Below, one piece after another: positions 23,312 through 31,202 of a stretch of 64,000 nt of DNA. The stretch lies in contig NZ_UYYD01000002.1 of the NCBI RefSeq assembly GCF_900625105.1, positions 310,001 to 374,000 of the forward strand. Direction: 5' to 3'. The notes under the pieces were generated by a model. That model ran no database searches. It had not been told where the DNA came from and worked only from the letters and a program-made list of their open reading frames with translations. Position 1 is the first letter of the stretch, and each line of letters opens with the position of its first letter. Made by a program: the position numbers and the translations under genes. This DNA comes from Agathobaculum sp. Marseille-P7918 (GTDB lineage: Bacteria; Bacillota; Clostridia; Oscillospirales; Butyricicoccaceae).

Positions 23312-25023
23312 TGAAACGACTGAAAGCATTCTGGAGCAAGCGCAGCATCGCGACACGGCTGACCGCGCTGTTTGCCGTATTTCTCGTGCTGGGCGGTCTG
23401 GTCTGCTTGCTGCCGATGTGCAAACTGGCCGAGCGGTACCACGCGGAAATCCAGTTCACGCAGACGCGCGACGCCAACGATTACACCGCCGCCAAGCTGT
23501 CAGAGTTAGGCTACGCGCGAGAACAGCTGCCCAGCCCCGGTACGGAAGCGTACTGGCAGCTGCGCAGTGCGCTCCTGTATGACACTTGGAACGAACTGAC
23601 CGCGCTGACCTATTATGACCCAGCGAACGGTGAAACCATCTATTGTCCTCCCCGTATTCTGCTCGATGCGACAACGGCAGACGGCCCCGCGATCGATGTG
23701 GATATCGGCCTGTTTCCCATCGAGGATATCATCGCGATCTGCCGGAACCTCACAGAATCCGGCACCGACCTTGCGGAGCTGACCGCCTACGGCATGCAGA
23801 TCGGCAAAAACTTTTTCCCCACCCGCATCGTACATGCCGATGGACGCGTTTTCCAGTCCACCATTCCCGTCCCGGAACAGGCGACTTGCGTCCCTACCGC
23901 TGCCGTTGGCATCGAATACAACGATTTGGAGGCGCTCGCCTTCGGCCTGCGCGTGCTACGCCAATACGGGCCAATGAATACACCATCTGAGCAGCCGATT
24001 TTCCCGCCGCACGGCATTGACTATGCGGCAGACTATCAGGATATCCGGCTCACGGCCGAAACAGGCTATCAGGTCGCGACCATCCGCACCTATTCCTTGT
24101 CCACTTGCATCTGGCAGTCCGTCCGCATTCCGCTTTTCCTGTTTATCGCGCTGTTTGCGCTTTCGCTGTGGCTGCTGCACCGGCAAATCCGGCGCACGGT
24201 CACGCAGCCGCTGTGGGAAACCACGCGGCAGGCTCGACTGGTCTCCACGCTGCAATTTGACGAATTTTCCCCCGACACCGACCGCGGCGACGAGATCGGT
24301 CAGCTCAACCGCGCGCTCGCAGATATGGCGGGCGACCTGCACGCGCGCTGGGACAGCGAGCGCGATTTGGAGGACCGGCGGCAGCAGTTTGTCGCGGCGG
24401 CAAGCCACGACCTCAAAACCCCGCTCGCGCTCATCGGCGGCTACGCCGAGGCCATCGCGCAGGACATCTCCCCGGAGGAAAACGCGCGCTACCTCGCCGC
24501 GATTGAGCAGGAAACCGGCCGCATGAACAGTCTGGTGCGCGAAATGCTCGACTACACCCGCCTTGACCGCACGGGCGAGCTGGAACACCGCACCGCGACC
24601 GACCTTTCCGCACTCATCCACAGCCTTGTGGATGAATACGCCCCGTTGCTCGAGCACCGCCGTCTGACCGTGGATATCGCGTCCGGCGTGCACATCCGCG
24701 GCGACGAAACGCTGCTGCGCCGCGCGTTCGGCTGCCTGCTCGAGAACGCCGCGAAGTATTCGCCCGAAGGCGGGCGCGTCGCGGTCGTGCTGCGCCGCAG
24801 CGGCGGGGCGCTCTTCACGGTCGAAAACGACTGCGACCCCATCCCGGAAAGCGAACTGCCGCGCCTGTTTGAAATGTTCTACCGGGGCGACAAGGCGCGC
24901 TCCCGCGCAGGCGGACACGGCCTCGGCCTTGCGATCACACAGAAGATCCTCGCGCTGCACGGTCTGACCTGTCATGCAGAAAACACAAAAACCGGCGTGC
25001 GGTTTTGTGTCACCCGCCGGTAA
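23311..25023 (+). CDS. Two-component sensor histidine kinase
   Basis: Protein of 570 aa. A first membrane helix is at about 18-36, an outer sensor region of about 230 residues follows, and a second helix lies at about 270-290. Next come HAMP, HisKA (AASHDLKTPLALIGG, phospho-acceptor H366) and HATPase_c with N box LLENAAKYS and G box GGHGLGLAIT. The large sensor has no domain I recognise. The partner regulator is encoded directly upstream. The cysteine-free, aromatic-rich sensor could bind a small ligand or peptide; that is only a guess. Confidence 0.92.
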   Translation: MKRLKAFWSKRSIATRLTALFAVFLVLGGLVCLLPMCKLAERYHAEIQFTQTRDANDYTAAKLSELGYAREQLPSPGTEAYWQLRSALLYDTWNELTALTYYDPANGETIYCPPRILLDATTADGPAIDVDIGLFPIEDIIAICRNLTESGTDLAELTAYGMQIGKNFFPTRIVHADGRVFQSTIPVPEQATCVPTAAVGIEYNDLEALAFGLRVLRQYGPMNTPSEQPIFPPHGIDYAADYQDIRLTAETGYQVATIRTYSLSTCIWQSVRIPLFLFIALFALSLWLLHRQIRRTVTQPLWETTRQARLVSTLQFDEFSPDTDRGDEIGQLNRALADMAGDLHARWDSERDLEDRRQQFVAAASHDLKTPLALIGGYAEAIAQDISPEENARYLAAIEQETGRMNSLVREMLDYTRLDRTGELEHRTATDLSALIHSLVDEYAPLLEHRRLTVDIASGVHIRGDETLLRRAFGCLLENAAKYSPEGGRVAVVLRRSGGALFTVENDCDPIPESELPRLFEMFYRGDKARSRAGGHGLGLAITQKILALHGLTCHAENTKTGVRFCVTRR

Positions 25024-25030
25024 ATACGGC

Positions 25031-25056
25031 GAAAGCCGTCCCCTCAGGGACGGCTT
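25031..25056. terminator. Shared bidirectional terminator (kinase and psiE genes)
   Basis: GAAAGCCGTCCC-CTCA-GGGACGGCTTTC. The stop codon of the converging psiE-like gene (25044-25046) lies in the loop and right arm, so the terminator is partly coding for that gene. Confidence 0.8.
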
Positions 25057-25523
25057 TCCTGCTCTGCTCTCTCTTCTTTTTTTCGTACGGCAAAACCGTA
25101 TACTTCTTCTTTGACGTCGGCTTCGACATCCTTTTTGCTTCTCTTGCGACGGTCCAGATGCGATATGTACAAATATTTGCGGATCACAAACAGCACGCCG
25201 ACCGACAGCACTGCCAGCAGGTTTTCCACCGGCGTTGTGTGCTCGACGACCATCTGACGGGCAATCGCCAGCAGCATGACGTCAACCACAGAGTCAATTG
25301 TGTAGCTGGTAATCATTTTGATCAGCTCGATACCGATGATAATCAGGCACGCGTCACTCAGGCGTCCCTGAAAATATTCGGGCACATGCAGCATCTGGTC
25401 CAGTTCCGTTGTGCATACCAAGCCCACGCTGCCCACGATACACGCAAGCAGAATAATCAGGCCCAGTACAATTTCAACAGCGGTTGCCGCAGTGGATATC
25501 TTATCGCGCAGATCCGAATTCAT
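25044..25523 (-). CDS. PsiE-like (phosphate-starvation-inducible) membrane protein
   Basis: Protein of 159 aa with four membrane helices. The order and spacing (ALEIVLGLIILLACIVG-type first helix, then IGIELIKMITSY, a helix with VVDVMLLAIARQMV and a last one in LLAVLSVGVLFVIRKYLYI) fit the PsiE family, whose function is unknown. The tail is highly charged. AAGGAG lies 6 nt before the ATG at 25523; an ATG 15 bp earlier has no room for a site. The pst/pho genes 35 kb away are the only hint of phosphate biology. Confidence 0.75.
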   Translation of the reverse strand: MNSDLRDKISTAATAVEIVLGLIILLACIVGSVGLVCTTELDQMLHVPEYFQGRLSDACLIIIGIELIKMITSYTIDSVVDVMLLAIARQMVVEHTTPVENLLAVLSVGVLFVIRKYLYISHLDRRKRSKKDVEADVKEEVYGFAVRKKEERAEQESRP

Positions 25524-25579
25524 CTTTTTCTCCTTCATTCCTCATATTCCATTCCATTCAGTCAAGATAGTATAACATA

Positions 25580-25613
25580 AATTGCCCGCCGTCTGCAACA
25601 GGCGGCGGGCAAT
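25580..25613 (-). terminator. Terminator of the NSS transporter gene
   Basis: AATTGCCCGCCG / CGGCGGGCAATT is a perfect 12-bp stem with an 11-nt loop, about 40 bp after the transporter stop. It overlaps the upstream region of the psiE-like gene. Confidence 0.75.
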
Positions 25614-25654
25614 TCCCGTGGGAAGGGGAGCGATAATTTATTCCAGTTACGGGA

Positions 25655-27052
25655 TCAGCCGATGCCGCCGTAGTAGATGCCGAAGATCAGCGCCAGCAGG
25701 CAAAGCGGAACGTAAGCGTACTTACCGAACACATAGAACCAGCTGCCGATTTCCTTGCGGGCACCCTGATTGACTGCGTCGAGTGCGGTCTTTTTCTTCA
25801 TGACCCAGAAGAACATGATGCCGGCCAGCATTGCGCCGAACGGGCAGATGTAAATCGAAACCATATCCATCCACTGCGAGGTCCACGGCTGGATCAGCAG
25901 CGCGACAACCAGGCCGATGGCATGGATGATGATAACGGAAGGCAGACGACCGAGGTTGAACTTCTCCTGCAGGAACGCAACCGGCGTCTCATACAGGTTG
26001 ATGATCGAGGTCGTGCCGGCAAACAGCACCGCGATGAAGAAGAATGCGCCGATGGCCCAACCGAAAGCGCCCATGCCGTTGAATACGCTGGGCAGGGAAA
26101 CGAACATCAGGCCAGGGCCTGCGGAACCGACTTCGCTGCCGGTGGTAGCCATTGCGGGGATGATAACGAACATTGCAACCAGAGCAGCCAGCGTATCAAA
26201 CACAGCTACATTGCGCGCAGAGGACGAAATTTCAACGTCCTTGCCGAGGTAAGAGCCGTAAATAACCGAGCCGTTGCCTGCGACCGACAGCGAGAAGAAC
26301 GCCTGGCCGAATGCAAATACCCAGAGTTTGATGTCCGCCAGACCGGACGGATCGAGCGAGAAGATGAACTTATAGCCATCGCTTGCGCCCGGCAGGAACG
26401 CAATGTAAACCGCCATAATGAGGAACAGGCCGAACAGCATCGGGATCATGATCTTACAAGCCTTTTCAATACCGCCTGCAACGCCCAGCGCCATGATGAT
26501 GACCGAGACAACGATCGCAACGATGATCCAGAAGCCGTTGCCGATACCAAAGATACCGTTCTGCAGCATCATGCTGATGCCTTCACCCAGCGAGCCGGAT
26601 TCCGGAGCCGCCGCACCGAAGGTGCCGCCGATCACGTTCATATCCTGGCCCATCTTGAACATCTCGCCGGTGATGCTCATCTTGGTGTACTTGAAGATCC
26701 AGCCCATAACAACCGAGTAACCGATTGCAAGGCCCATCGAGCCGATGACCGGCAGCGCACCGATGACTTCGCCGACTCGTTTGGACTTGCCGCCGTCCTC
26801 CATTGCTCTGCCGAACGAACCTACCGGGCCCGCGCCGCCCCAGCGGCCGAGCGAGAACTCTTCCATAACGCCGGAAGCGCCAATCAGCACAACAAACAGG
26901 AAGTACGGAAGCAGGAAGGTCAGGCCGCCATAGGTCGCTACCATGTACGGGAAGCGCCAGATGTTTGCCATGCCGACCGCAGAGCCGATACAAGCTAAAA
27001 TAAAGCCCCATTTGCTCTTAAAGCCATCGCGTTTGGTTTCTTCATTACTCAT
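25655..27052 (-). CDS. Sodium-dependent amino acid transporter, NSS (SNF) family, probably tryptophan
   Basis: Protein of 465 aa with 11-12 membrane helices. The first helix GFILACIGSAVGMANIWRFPYMVATYGG is the NSS signature, with the unwound sodium/substrate site, and the LeuT-type inverted repeat follows. Bacterial NSS members such as MhsT and TnaT carry tryptophan and other hydrophobic amino acids. It follows the tryptophanase gene on the same strand with a strong terminator in between, so it may be made in smaller amount or from its own promoter. Substrate tryptophan is inferred from this context. AAAGGGG precedes the start. Confidence 0.88.
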   Translation of the reverse strand: MSNEETKRDGFKSKWGFILACIGSAVGMANIWRFPYMVATYGGLTFLLPYFLFVVLIGASGVMEEFSLGRWGGAGPVGSFGRAMEDGGKSKRVGEVIGALPVIGSMGLAIGYSVVMGWIFKYTKMSITGEMFKMGQDMNVIGGTFGAAAPESGSLGEGISMMLQNGIFGIGNGFWIIVAIVVSVIIMALGVAGGIEKACKIMIPMLFGLFLIMAVYIAFLPGASDGYKFIFSLDPSGLADIKLWVFAFGQAFFSLSVAGNGSVIYGSYLGKDVEISSSARNVAVFDTLAALVAMFVIIPAMATTGSEVGSAGPGLMFVSLPSVFNGMGAFGWAIGAFFFIAVLFAGTTSIINLYETPVAFLQEKFNLGRLPSVIIIHAIGLVVALLIQPWTSQWMDMVSIYICPFGAMLAGIMFFWVMKKKTALDAVNQGARKEIGSWFYVFGKYAYVPLCLLALIFGIYYGGIG

Positions 27053-27070
27053 ACTTTACACCCCTTTTTA

Positions 27071-27085
27071 TACCGATATTCGGTA
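27071..27085. promoter_or_regulatory. Small palindrome before the NSS transporter gene
   Basis: TACCGA-TAT-TCGGTA lies 19 bp before the transporter start. A related but longer ATTACCGG/CCGGTAAT repeat lies before the tryptophanase gene, so a shared regulator site is possible. Confidence 0.35.
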
Positions 27086-27088
27086 AAT

Positions 27089-27126
27089 AAAAAACGCCTG
27101 CGGAACTCTTTACTTTTCCGCAGGCG
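27089..27126 (-). terminator. Terminator after the tryptophanase gene
   Basis: CGCCTGCGGAA / TTCCGCAGGCG (27095-27105 and 27116-27126). On the minus strand the stem is followed by TTTTTTATTTACC, a full intrinsic terminator between tnaA and the transporter gene. Confidence 0.9.
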
Positions 27127-27193
27127 CCTTTGCCTAGTCGTTCCTGTACTCTTTCCACGCGGCACAGGTTACGCCCATATTGTATTCCTCAGA

Positions 27194-28849
27194 TTACTTT
27201 TCTTCGTTCGGGTACGGCTCGAGGAACGCATGGAAGTGACGCATCGGCAGCTTGTGGCCCCAGACAATGCGCATGTTCGGGATAGACTCGCGATCCTCGT
27301 ACAGCGCCTTGACTGCTGCGATAACGTAATCCAGATGCTCCTGGGTCAGACGGCTGCGGTCGATCGCGAAGCGAACAACGTTTGCCAGCTCTGCCTGCTG
27401 CTCCGGCGTCTTAAGGTCATACTCCATCGAGTAGTCGCCCAGCTCGGATACACGGATACCATAGCGGCGGATCAGCTCAAGGCTGAAGCCCTCGCCCGCG
27501 AAGGTGTCGTGGCCGCGCTTGCCATCGAAGAATTCGTCCATGTTGATGTAAACGGCATGGCCGCCAGCGGGAAGCACTACGCCCTTGACGCCGGCCTTGT
27601 AGAAACCTTCTGCCAGATAGTTGCACTGTGCAACGCGCTCGTTCATGTAGTTGAAGTCGCAGCTCTCGTACAGGCCAACAGCCAGAGCCATGATGTCACG
27701 GCCGGACATGCCGCCGTAGGAGTCGTTGCCGTAGCAGGAGATCTGCTTAACCTTCAGGGTAACGCCTACATCGGTGATGATGTTGCCGTTCTCGTCGAAG
27801 TCGGAGAACTTCTGCCAGAACAGGCCCTTGTCGCGGAATGCCAGCATGCCGCCCATGTTCGCATGGCCGTCCTTCTTGGCGGACATGGTGAACGCGTCGC
27901 AGTACTGGAACATTTCGGTTGCGATCTCCGCGATGGACTTATCGGCATAGCCGTCTTCGTTCATCTTGATGAAGTATGCATTTTCAGCCCAGCGAGCGGT
28001 ATCAAATACCACCGGGATCTCATACTTATGCGCAACGCGGTTGATTTCCTTCAGGTTTGCCATGGAAACCGCCTGGCCGCATACCGGGTTGTTGGTGATG
28101 CAGGTGAAGATCAGCGGAACGTTCTCCGGGCCGACACCCTGGATCAGCTGCTCGAGCTTTTCGATGTCCATGTTGCCCTTGAAGGGGTTCTTCTCATACT
28201 TGCCGCCTTCCGGTACTTCGTACAGCAGTTCCTTGTTGTACAGGTTACGCGGAATGGAGCCCATCTGCTTGATGTTGCCCTCGGTGGTGTCGAAGTGGCC
28301 GTTGGACGGGATGGTGAACTTCTTGCCGGGGTAACGGCGGTTCAGGATATTGCGGACGATTTCCATCAGGACGGACTCAGCTGCACGGCCCTGCTGGATG
28401 ATGAAGGTGTTCGGGCGCTCCATCTGCTTTGCGCCGCCATTGAAGAAGCCGCCCTCATACTCGCAGAGGTAAACTTCGTTCATCATCTTCTCTACGTCGC
28501 GGCAATCGGTGCGGACGAGGTCGATGATCTTCTTCCAGTTCTTCTCGCCGCCGCGCTCAAAGATGTCGCGGAAGGTATCGAGCAGTACATAGTAACCGGT
28601 GTTGCGGCCATACGCCTCGTCGCCGAGGAACAGCGCAGCCCACTGCTGGTTGGTCATAGCGGTGGTACCGGAGTCAGACAGCATATCAACGGTCAGCATG
28701 CCGGCCGGGAACGCGAATTCGTTCCAGTGCGTTGCGTTCAGAGCGCGCTCGCGCTGCTCGATCGTTACGTCCGGAAGATCGCGAACTGCAAACGTGAAAT
28801 GATGGGGAGCGGGTACATCCAGCGGGTAGTGAGCCATGTTCTTGTCCAT
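27194..28849 (-). CDS. tnaA: Tryptophanase, enlarged form
   Basis: PLP enzyme of the beta-eliminating lyase family that splits L-tryptophan to indole, pyruvate and ammonia. The protein has 551 aa against 471 in E. coli. The PLP lysine lies in MSAKKD (K325/K326), with Y80 in GDEAYGRNTGYY, FDTTEGN near 186 and DTARWAENAYFIK near 283. The end reads LPMRHFHAF with His538, the residue at the place of E. coli TnaA His463, where tyrosine phenol-lyases have Phe; that favours tryptophan as substrate. About 45 extra residues (about 99-147) sit just before the QGR loop. The start at 28849 follows GGAGG with 8 nt. Codon use suggests high expression. It lies in a cluster with ridA and an NSS transporter. 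Confidence 0.87.
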   Translation of the reverse strand: MDKNMAHYPLDVPAPHHFTFAVRDLPDVTIEQRERALNATHWNEFAFPAGMLTVDMLSDSGTTAMTNQQWAALFLGDEAYGRNTGYYVLLDTFRDIFERGGEKNWKKIIDLVRTDCRDVEKMMNEVYLCEYEGGFFNGGAKQMERPNTFIIQQGRAAESVLMEIVRNILNRRYPGKKFTIPSNGHFDTTEGNIKQMGSIPRNLYNKELLYEVPEGGKYEKNPFKGNMDIEKLEQLIQGVGPENVPLIFTCITNNPVCGQAVSMANLKEINRVAHKYEIPVVFDTARWAENAYFIKMNEDGYADKSIAEIATEMFQYCDAFTMSAKKDGHANMGGMLAFRDKGLFWQKFSDFDENGNIITDVGVTLKVKQISCYGNDSYGGMSGRDIMALAVGLYESCDFNYMNERVAQCNYLAEGFYKAGVKGVVLPAGGHAVYINMDEFFDGKRGHDTFAGEGFSLELIRRYGIRVSELGDYSMEYDLKTPEQQAELANVVRFAIDRSRLTQEHLDYVIAAVKALYEDRESIPNMRIVWGHKLPMRHFHAFLEPYPNEEK

Positions 28850-28871
28850 ATAAATTACCTCCATTTTTCTT

Positions 28872-28938
28872 GGCGCATAGCGCCTTATTCTTAGAGGATA
28901 CCCCGGTCATCGATTACCGGTTTCCCACTTCCGGTAAT
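28872..28938 (-). promoter_or_regulatory. Hairpins in the ridA-tnaA intergenic leader
   Basis: GGCGC-ATA-GCGCC (28872-28884) and ATTACCGG / CCGGTAAT (28913-28920, 28931-28938) lie in the 146 bp between ridA and tnaA. They may be regulator sites or RNA structures. No tna-type leader peptide with a clear Trp codon was found. Confidence 0.4.
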
Positions 28939-28995
28939 TCCGACTGGCGGACAGTATCTTTCACAAAAGTGAACCAACTTAAAAGAAAATGATTG

Positions 28996-29373
28996 TTACA
29001 GAGCCGCGATAACTTCGATCTCGACCAGCGCATCCTTGGGCAGGCGCGCTACTTCAACGGCCGAACGAGCCGGATAACCGCCCTCGCCAAAGAAGGTGGC
29101 ATACACTTCGTTCATTGCGCCGAAGTTGTTCATGTCGCTGAGAAATACGGTCGTCTTGATGATCCGGTCCATGCCGGTGCCGGCCTCAGCCAAGATCGCC
29201 TTTACATTATTCAGGGACTGTCGGGTCTGCTCCGCGATCCCCTCCGGGAATGCGCCGGTTGCCGGGTTGATGGGCAGCTGCCCGGATGTGATGACCAGTC
29301 CGTCCACTGCGACGGCCTGTGCGTACGGGCCGATGGCTGCGGGAGCCAGATCCGTACTGATTACTTTTTTCAT
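28996..29373 (-). CDS. ridA: RidA-family enamine/imine deaminase
   Basis: Protein of 125 aa, a full-length Rid (YjgF/YER057c/UK114) protein. Typical blocks are IGPYAQAV, LVITSGQLPINPATG, the Arg/Glu region NVKAILAEAGTGMDRIIKTTVFLSDM, and the C-terminal ARSAVEVARLPKDALVEIEVIAA with the conserved Arg that anchors the substrate carboxylate. RidA hydrolyses reactive 2-aminoacrylate and related imines. Tryptophanase forms aminoacrylate, so its place before tnaA makes sense. The ATG at 29373 is 10 nt after GGAGG; the upstream GTG is too close to it. Confidence 0.95.
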   Translation of the reverse strand: MKKVISTDLAPAAIGPYAQAVAVDGLVITSGQLPINPATGAFPEGIAEQTRQSLNNVKAILAEAGTGMDRIIKTTVFLSDMNNFGAMNEVYATFFGEGGYPARSAVEVARLPKDALVEIEVIAAL

Positions 29374-29400
29374 CCTGTCCACGCCTCCTTTTCTGAGATA

Positions 29401-29429
29401 AATTTATCATCGAAAGAAGATTTTGTCAA
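29401..29429 (-). promoter_or_regulatory. Promoter of ridA-tnaA
   Basis: Minus strand: TTGACA (29429-29424), 17 nt, TAAATT (29406-29401), 28 bp before the ridA start codon. Confidence 0.75.
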
Positions 29430-29644
29430 GCGTCTTTTGTCTATTTTGTACGATAGCACACTTTTATTTTTTTGTTTTGTGGGAATTTTACATAGGTTTT
29501 GTCGAAACTACATAATAACTTTTTCTTTTAATTGTGATAAATTATTCTCACCTTTTTTGACAAACCTCTTTTTTTTGCAACATTTTGCGTTATAATAAAA
29601 TCAGAACCAAAAACCTGTCTTATTTTTGAAAATGAGGTGAGCGT

Positions 29645-30343
29645 ATGGCCAATCCGTTGCTGCAACATTATATTAAACTGACCGAATTTCTCGGTCAGGC
29701 ACTCGGCCCCGATTATGAGGTCGCGCTGCACGATCTGACCGATAAGAACCGCTCGATCATCGCCATCGCCAACAACCACGTCAGCGGACGTGAGGTTGGC
29801 GCGCCGCTGACCAATGTCGCGCTCAAGATCCTGATGGACAAAAGCTATGAATCGCAGGACTACCGGCTGCATTACTGCGGCGTTTCCGCCGCGGGCAAAA
29901 CGCTGCGTTCGTCCACGCTGTTCATCAAGCAAAACGGCAGGCTGATTGGCATGCTTTGTATTAACTTCGACGACAGCCGCTTTCAGGCGGCCAGCGAAAG
30001 CATCCTGCGCCTGTGCCATCCGGATTCCTTCGTGGAGGACCATTGTCAGCCCGCCAACACGCAAGGCGACAGTGATGCAGCGCGTGCCGTACCGGCCACG
30101 ACCGAGAGCTTCCACAACTCGATCGACGCGGTCGCGGGCGACGCAGTCGGCCGCGAACTGGCGCGGCTGGGCGTGACCGCCGACCGGCTGACGCCGGACG
30201 AGCGCATCCAGATCATTGCTTCGCTCGAAACAGGCGGCATTTTCCTGCTCAAGGGTGCGGTCAAGGATGTCGCCGATGCGCTGCATTGTTCGCAGGCCAG
30301 CGTCTACCGCTACCTGTCGCAGATCAAAAAAGAAGAAACCTGA
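29645..30343 (+). CDS. YheO/DauR-type transcriptional regulator (PAS-like plus HTH)
   Basis: Protein of 232 aa. The N-terminal half (about 5-120) is a YheO-like PAS domain (LGPDYEVALHDLTDKNRSIIAIANNHVSGREVG), and the C-terminal part (about 165-232) is the DauR-like helix-turn-helix (GGIFLLKGAVKDVADALHCSQASVYRYLSQIKK). Regulators of this type sit beside amino acid degradation genes and sense a small ligand. It is divergent from ridA-tnaA-NSS and so is the likely switch for tryptophan use; the ligand is inferred. GAGGTGA precedes the start, and a TATAAT at 29591-29596 is the likely -10. Confidence 0.85.
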   Translation: MANPLLQHYIKLTEFLGQALGPDYEVALHDLTDKNRSIIAIANNHVSGREVGAPLTNVALKILMDKSYESQDYRLHYCGVSAAGKTLRSSTLFIKQNGRLIGMLCINFDDSRFQAASESILRLCHPDSFVEDHCQPANTQGDSDAARAVPATTESFHNSIDAVAGDAVGRELARLGVTADRLTPDERIQIIASLETGGIFLLKGAVKDVADALHCSQASVYRYLSQIKKEET

Positions 30344-30363
30344 TTCACTTGTTGGTCAAACGC

Positions 30364-30392
30364 AAAAAATGAGCGCTCCGCGCTCATTTTTT
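30364..30392 (+). terminator. Terminator of the YheO-type regulator gene
   Basis: AAAAAATGAGCG / CGCTCATTTTTT with a 5-nt loop. Confidence 0.88.
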
Positions 30393-30416
30393 CGCTGCAA
30401 AGAACGGAGGAACACC

Positions 30417-31190
30417 ATGCTGATTCCCGTAACCGCCGCGGATATCCCGGATTTCCAGACCGCCTGCGCCTACGAGCACGTTTTCGGCTCGCGCGCGCTG
30501 ACCGCCCTGCGCACCTATGGGCTGGGCAGCGCGGACGCGCACTTTTTCCTGTGCCGCAAGGGCCGCGAGCCGTCCGCCGCGCTGTATCTGCTGGGCGATG
30601 TGCTGACCATCTCGTCCGACGACCGCGCCGATCCCGCGCCGATCGCGGAACTCGCGCAGCGCATGCAGGTACATGAAATCGACACCAACTGGACGCAGTG
30701 CCAGGCGCTGCAAAAGCTGATCGGCGGACATACCGACAGCTCCTATTATATGGTCTATCGCAGCGGCAAACAGCCGCCCGAGGACTTCCCCGACATCGCC
30801 CACGGCGATCTGCATGCCGTTTTCACGGTATTGCAGCGCAGCCACGCGTATTACCGCACCCATCTGGACTTTGCGCCGTGGGCCGCGGATCTGAACGGCC
30901 GCCTGTCGCGCGGACTGGCGGCGCTTTACCAGCTGGAGGCGGACGGCCAAGTCGTCGGCACGGGCAGCATCGTCTCCTGGGACGACGAATGCGGCGTGAT
31001 CGGCGAAGTCGCGGTCGTGCCGGAGTACCGGCACCGCGGGCTGGGCAGCCGCATCAGCCGCTTTCTGGTGCAGCGCATCCAGCAGGCCGGCAAGACCCCG
31101 CGTCTGATCGCGGGCTATGACGAAGTCGCCGAACTCTACCGGCAGATCGGGTTTGCGCCCTGCGGCCGGTGGGGCGAATTATATTTATAG
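30417..31190 (+). CDS. GNAT-family N-acetyltransferase
   Basis: Protein of 257 aa. The C-terminal 120 residues form the GNAT fold with motif A VIGEVAVVPEYRHRGLGSRISRFLV (acetyl-CoA site R-H-R-G-L-G). The N-terminal half looks like a degenerate second GNAT-like region (SALYLLGDVLTIS). The acceptor is unknown. It starts 12-13 bp before an overlapping run of genes: threonine aldolase begins 12 bp after it and YczE 3 bp later. CGGAGG precedes the ATG. Confidence 0.85.
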   Translation: MLIPVTAADIPDFQTACAYEHVFGSRALTALRTYGLGSADAHFFLCRKGREPSAALYLLGDVLTISSDDRADPAPIAELAQRMQVHEIDTNWTQCQALQKLIGGHTDSSYYMVYRSGKQPPEDFPDIAHGDLHAVFTVLQRSHAYYRTHLDFAPWAADLNGRLSRGLAALYQLEADGQVVGTGSIVSWDDECGVIGEVAVVPEYRHRGLGSRISRFLVQRIQQAGKTPRLIAGYDEVAELYRQIGFAPCGRWGELYL

Positions 31191-31202
31191 GAGGATAGAC
31201 TT

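Noticed and set aside
27194-28849. Tyrosine phenol-lyase
   Set aside because: The C-terminal RHF (His538) and the ARWAENAYFIK block agree with tryptophanase; tyrosine phenol-lyases have Phe at the His position.
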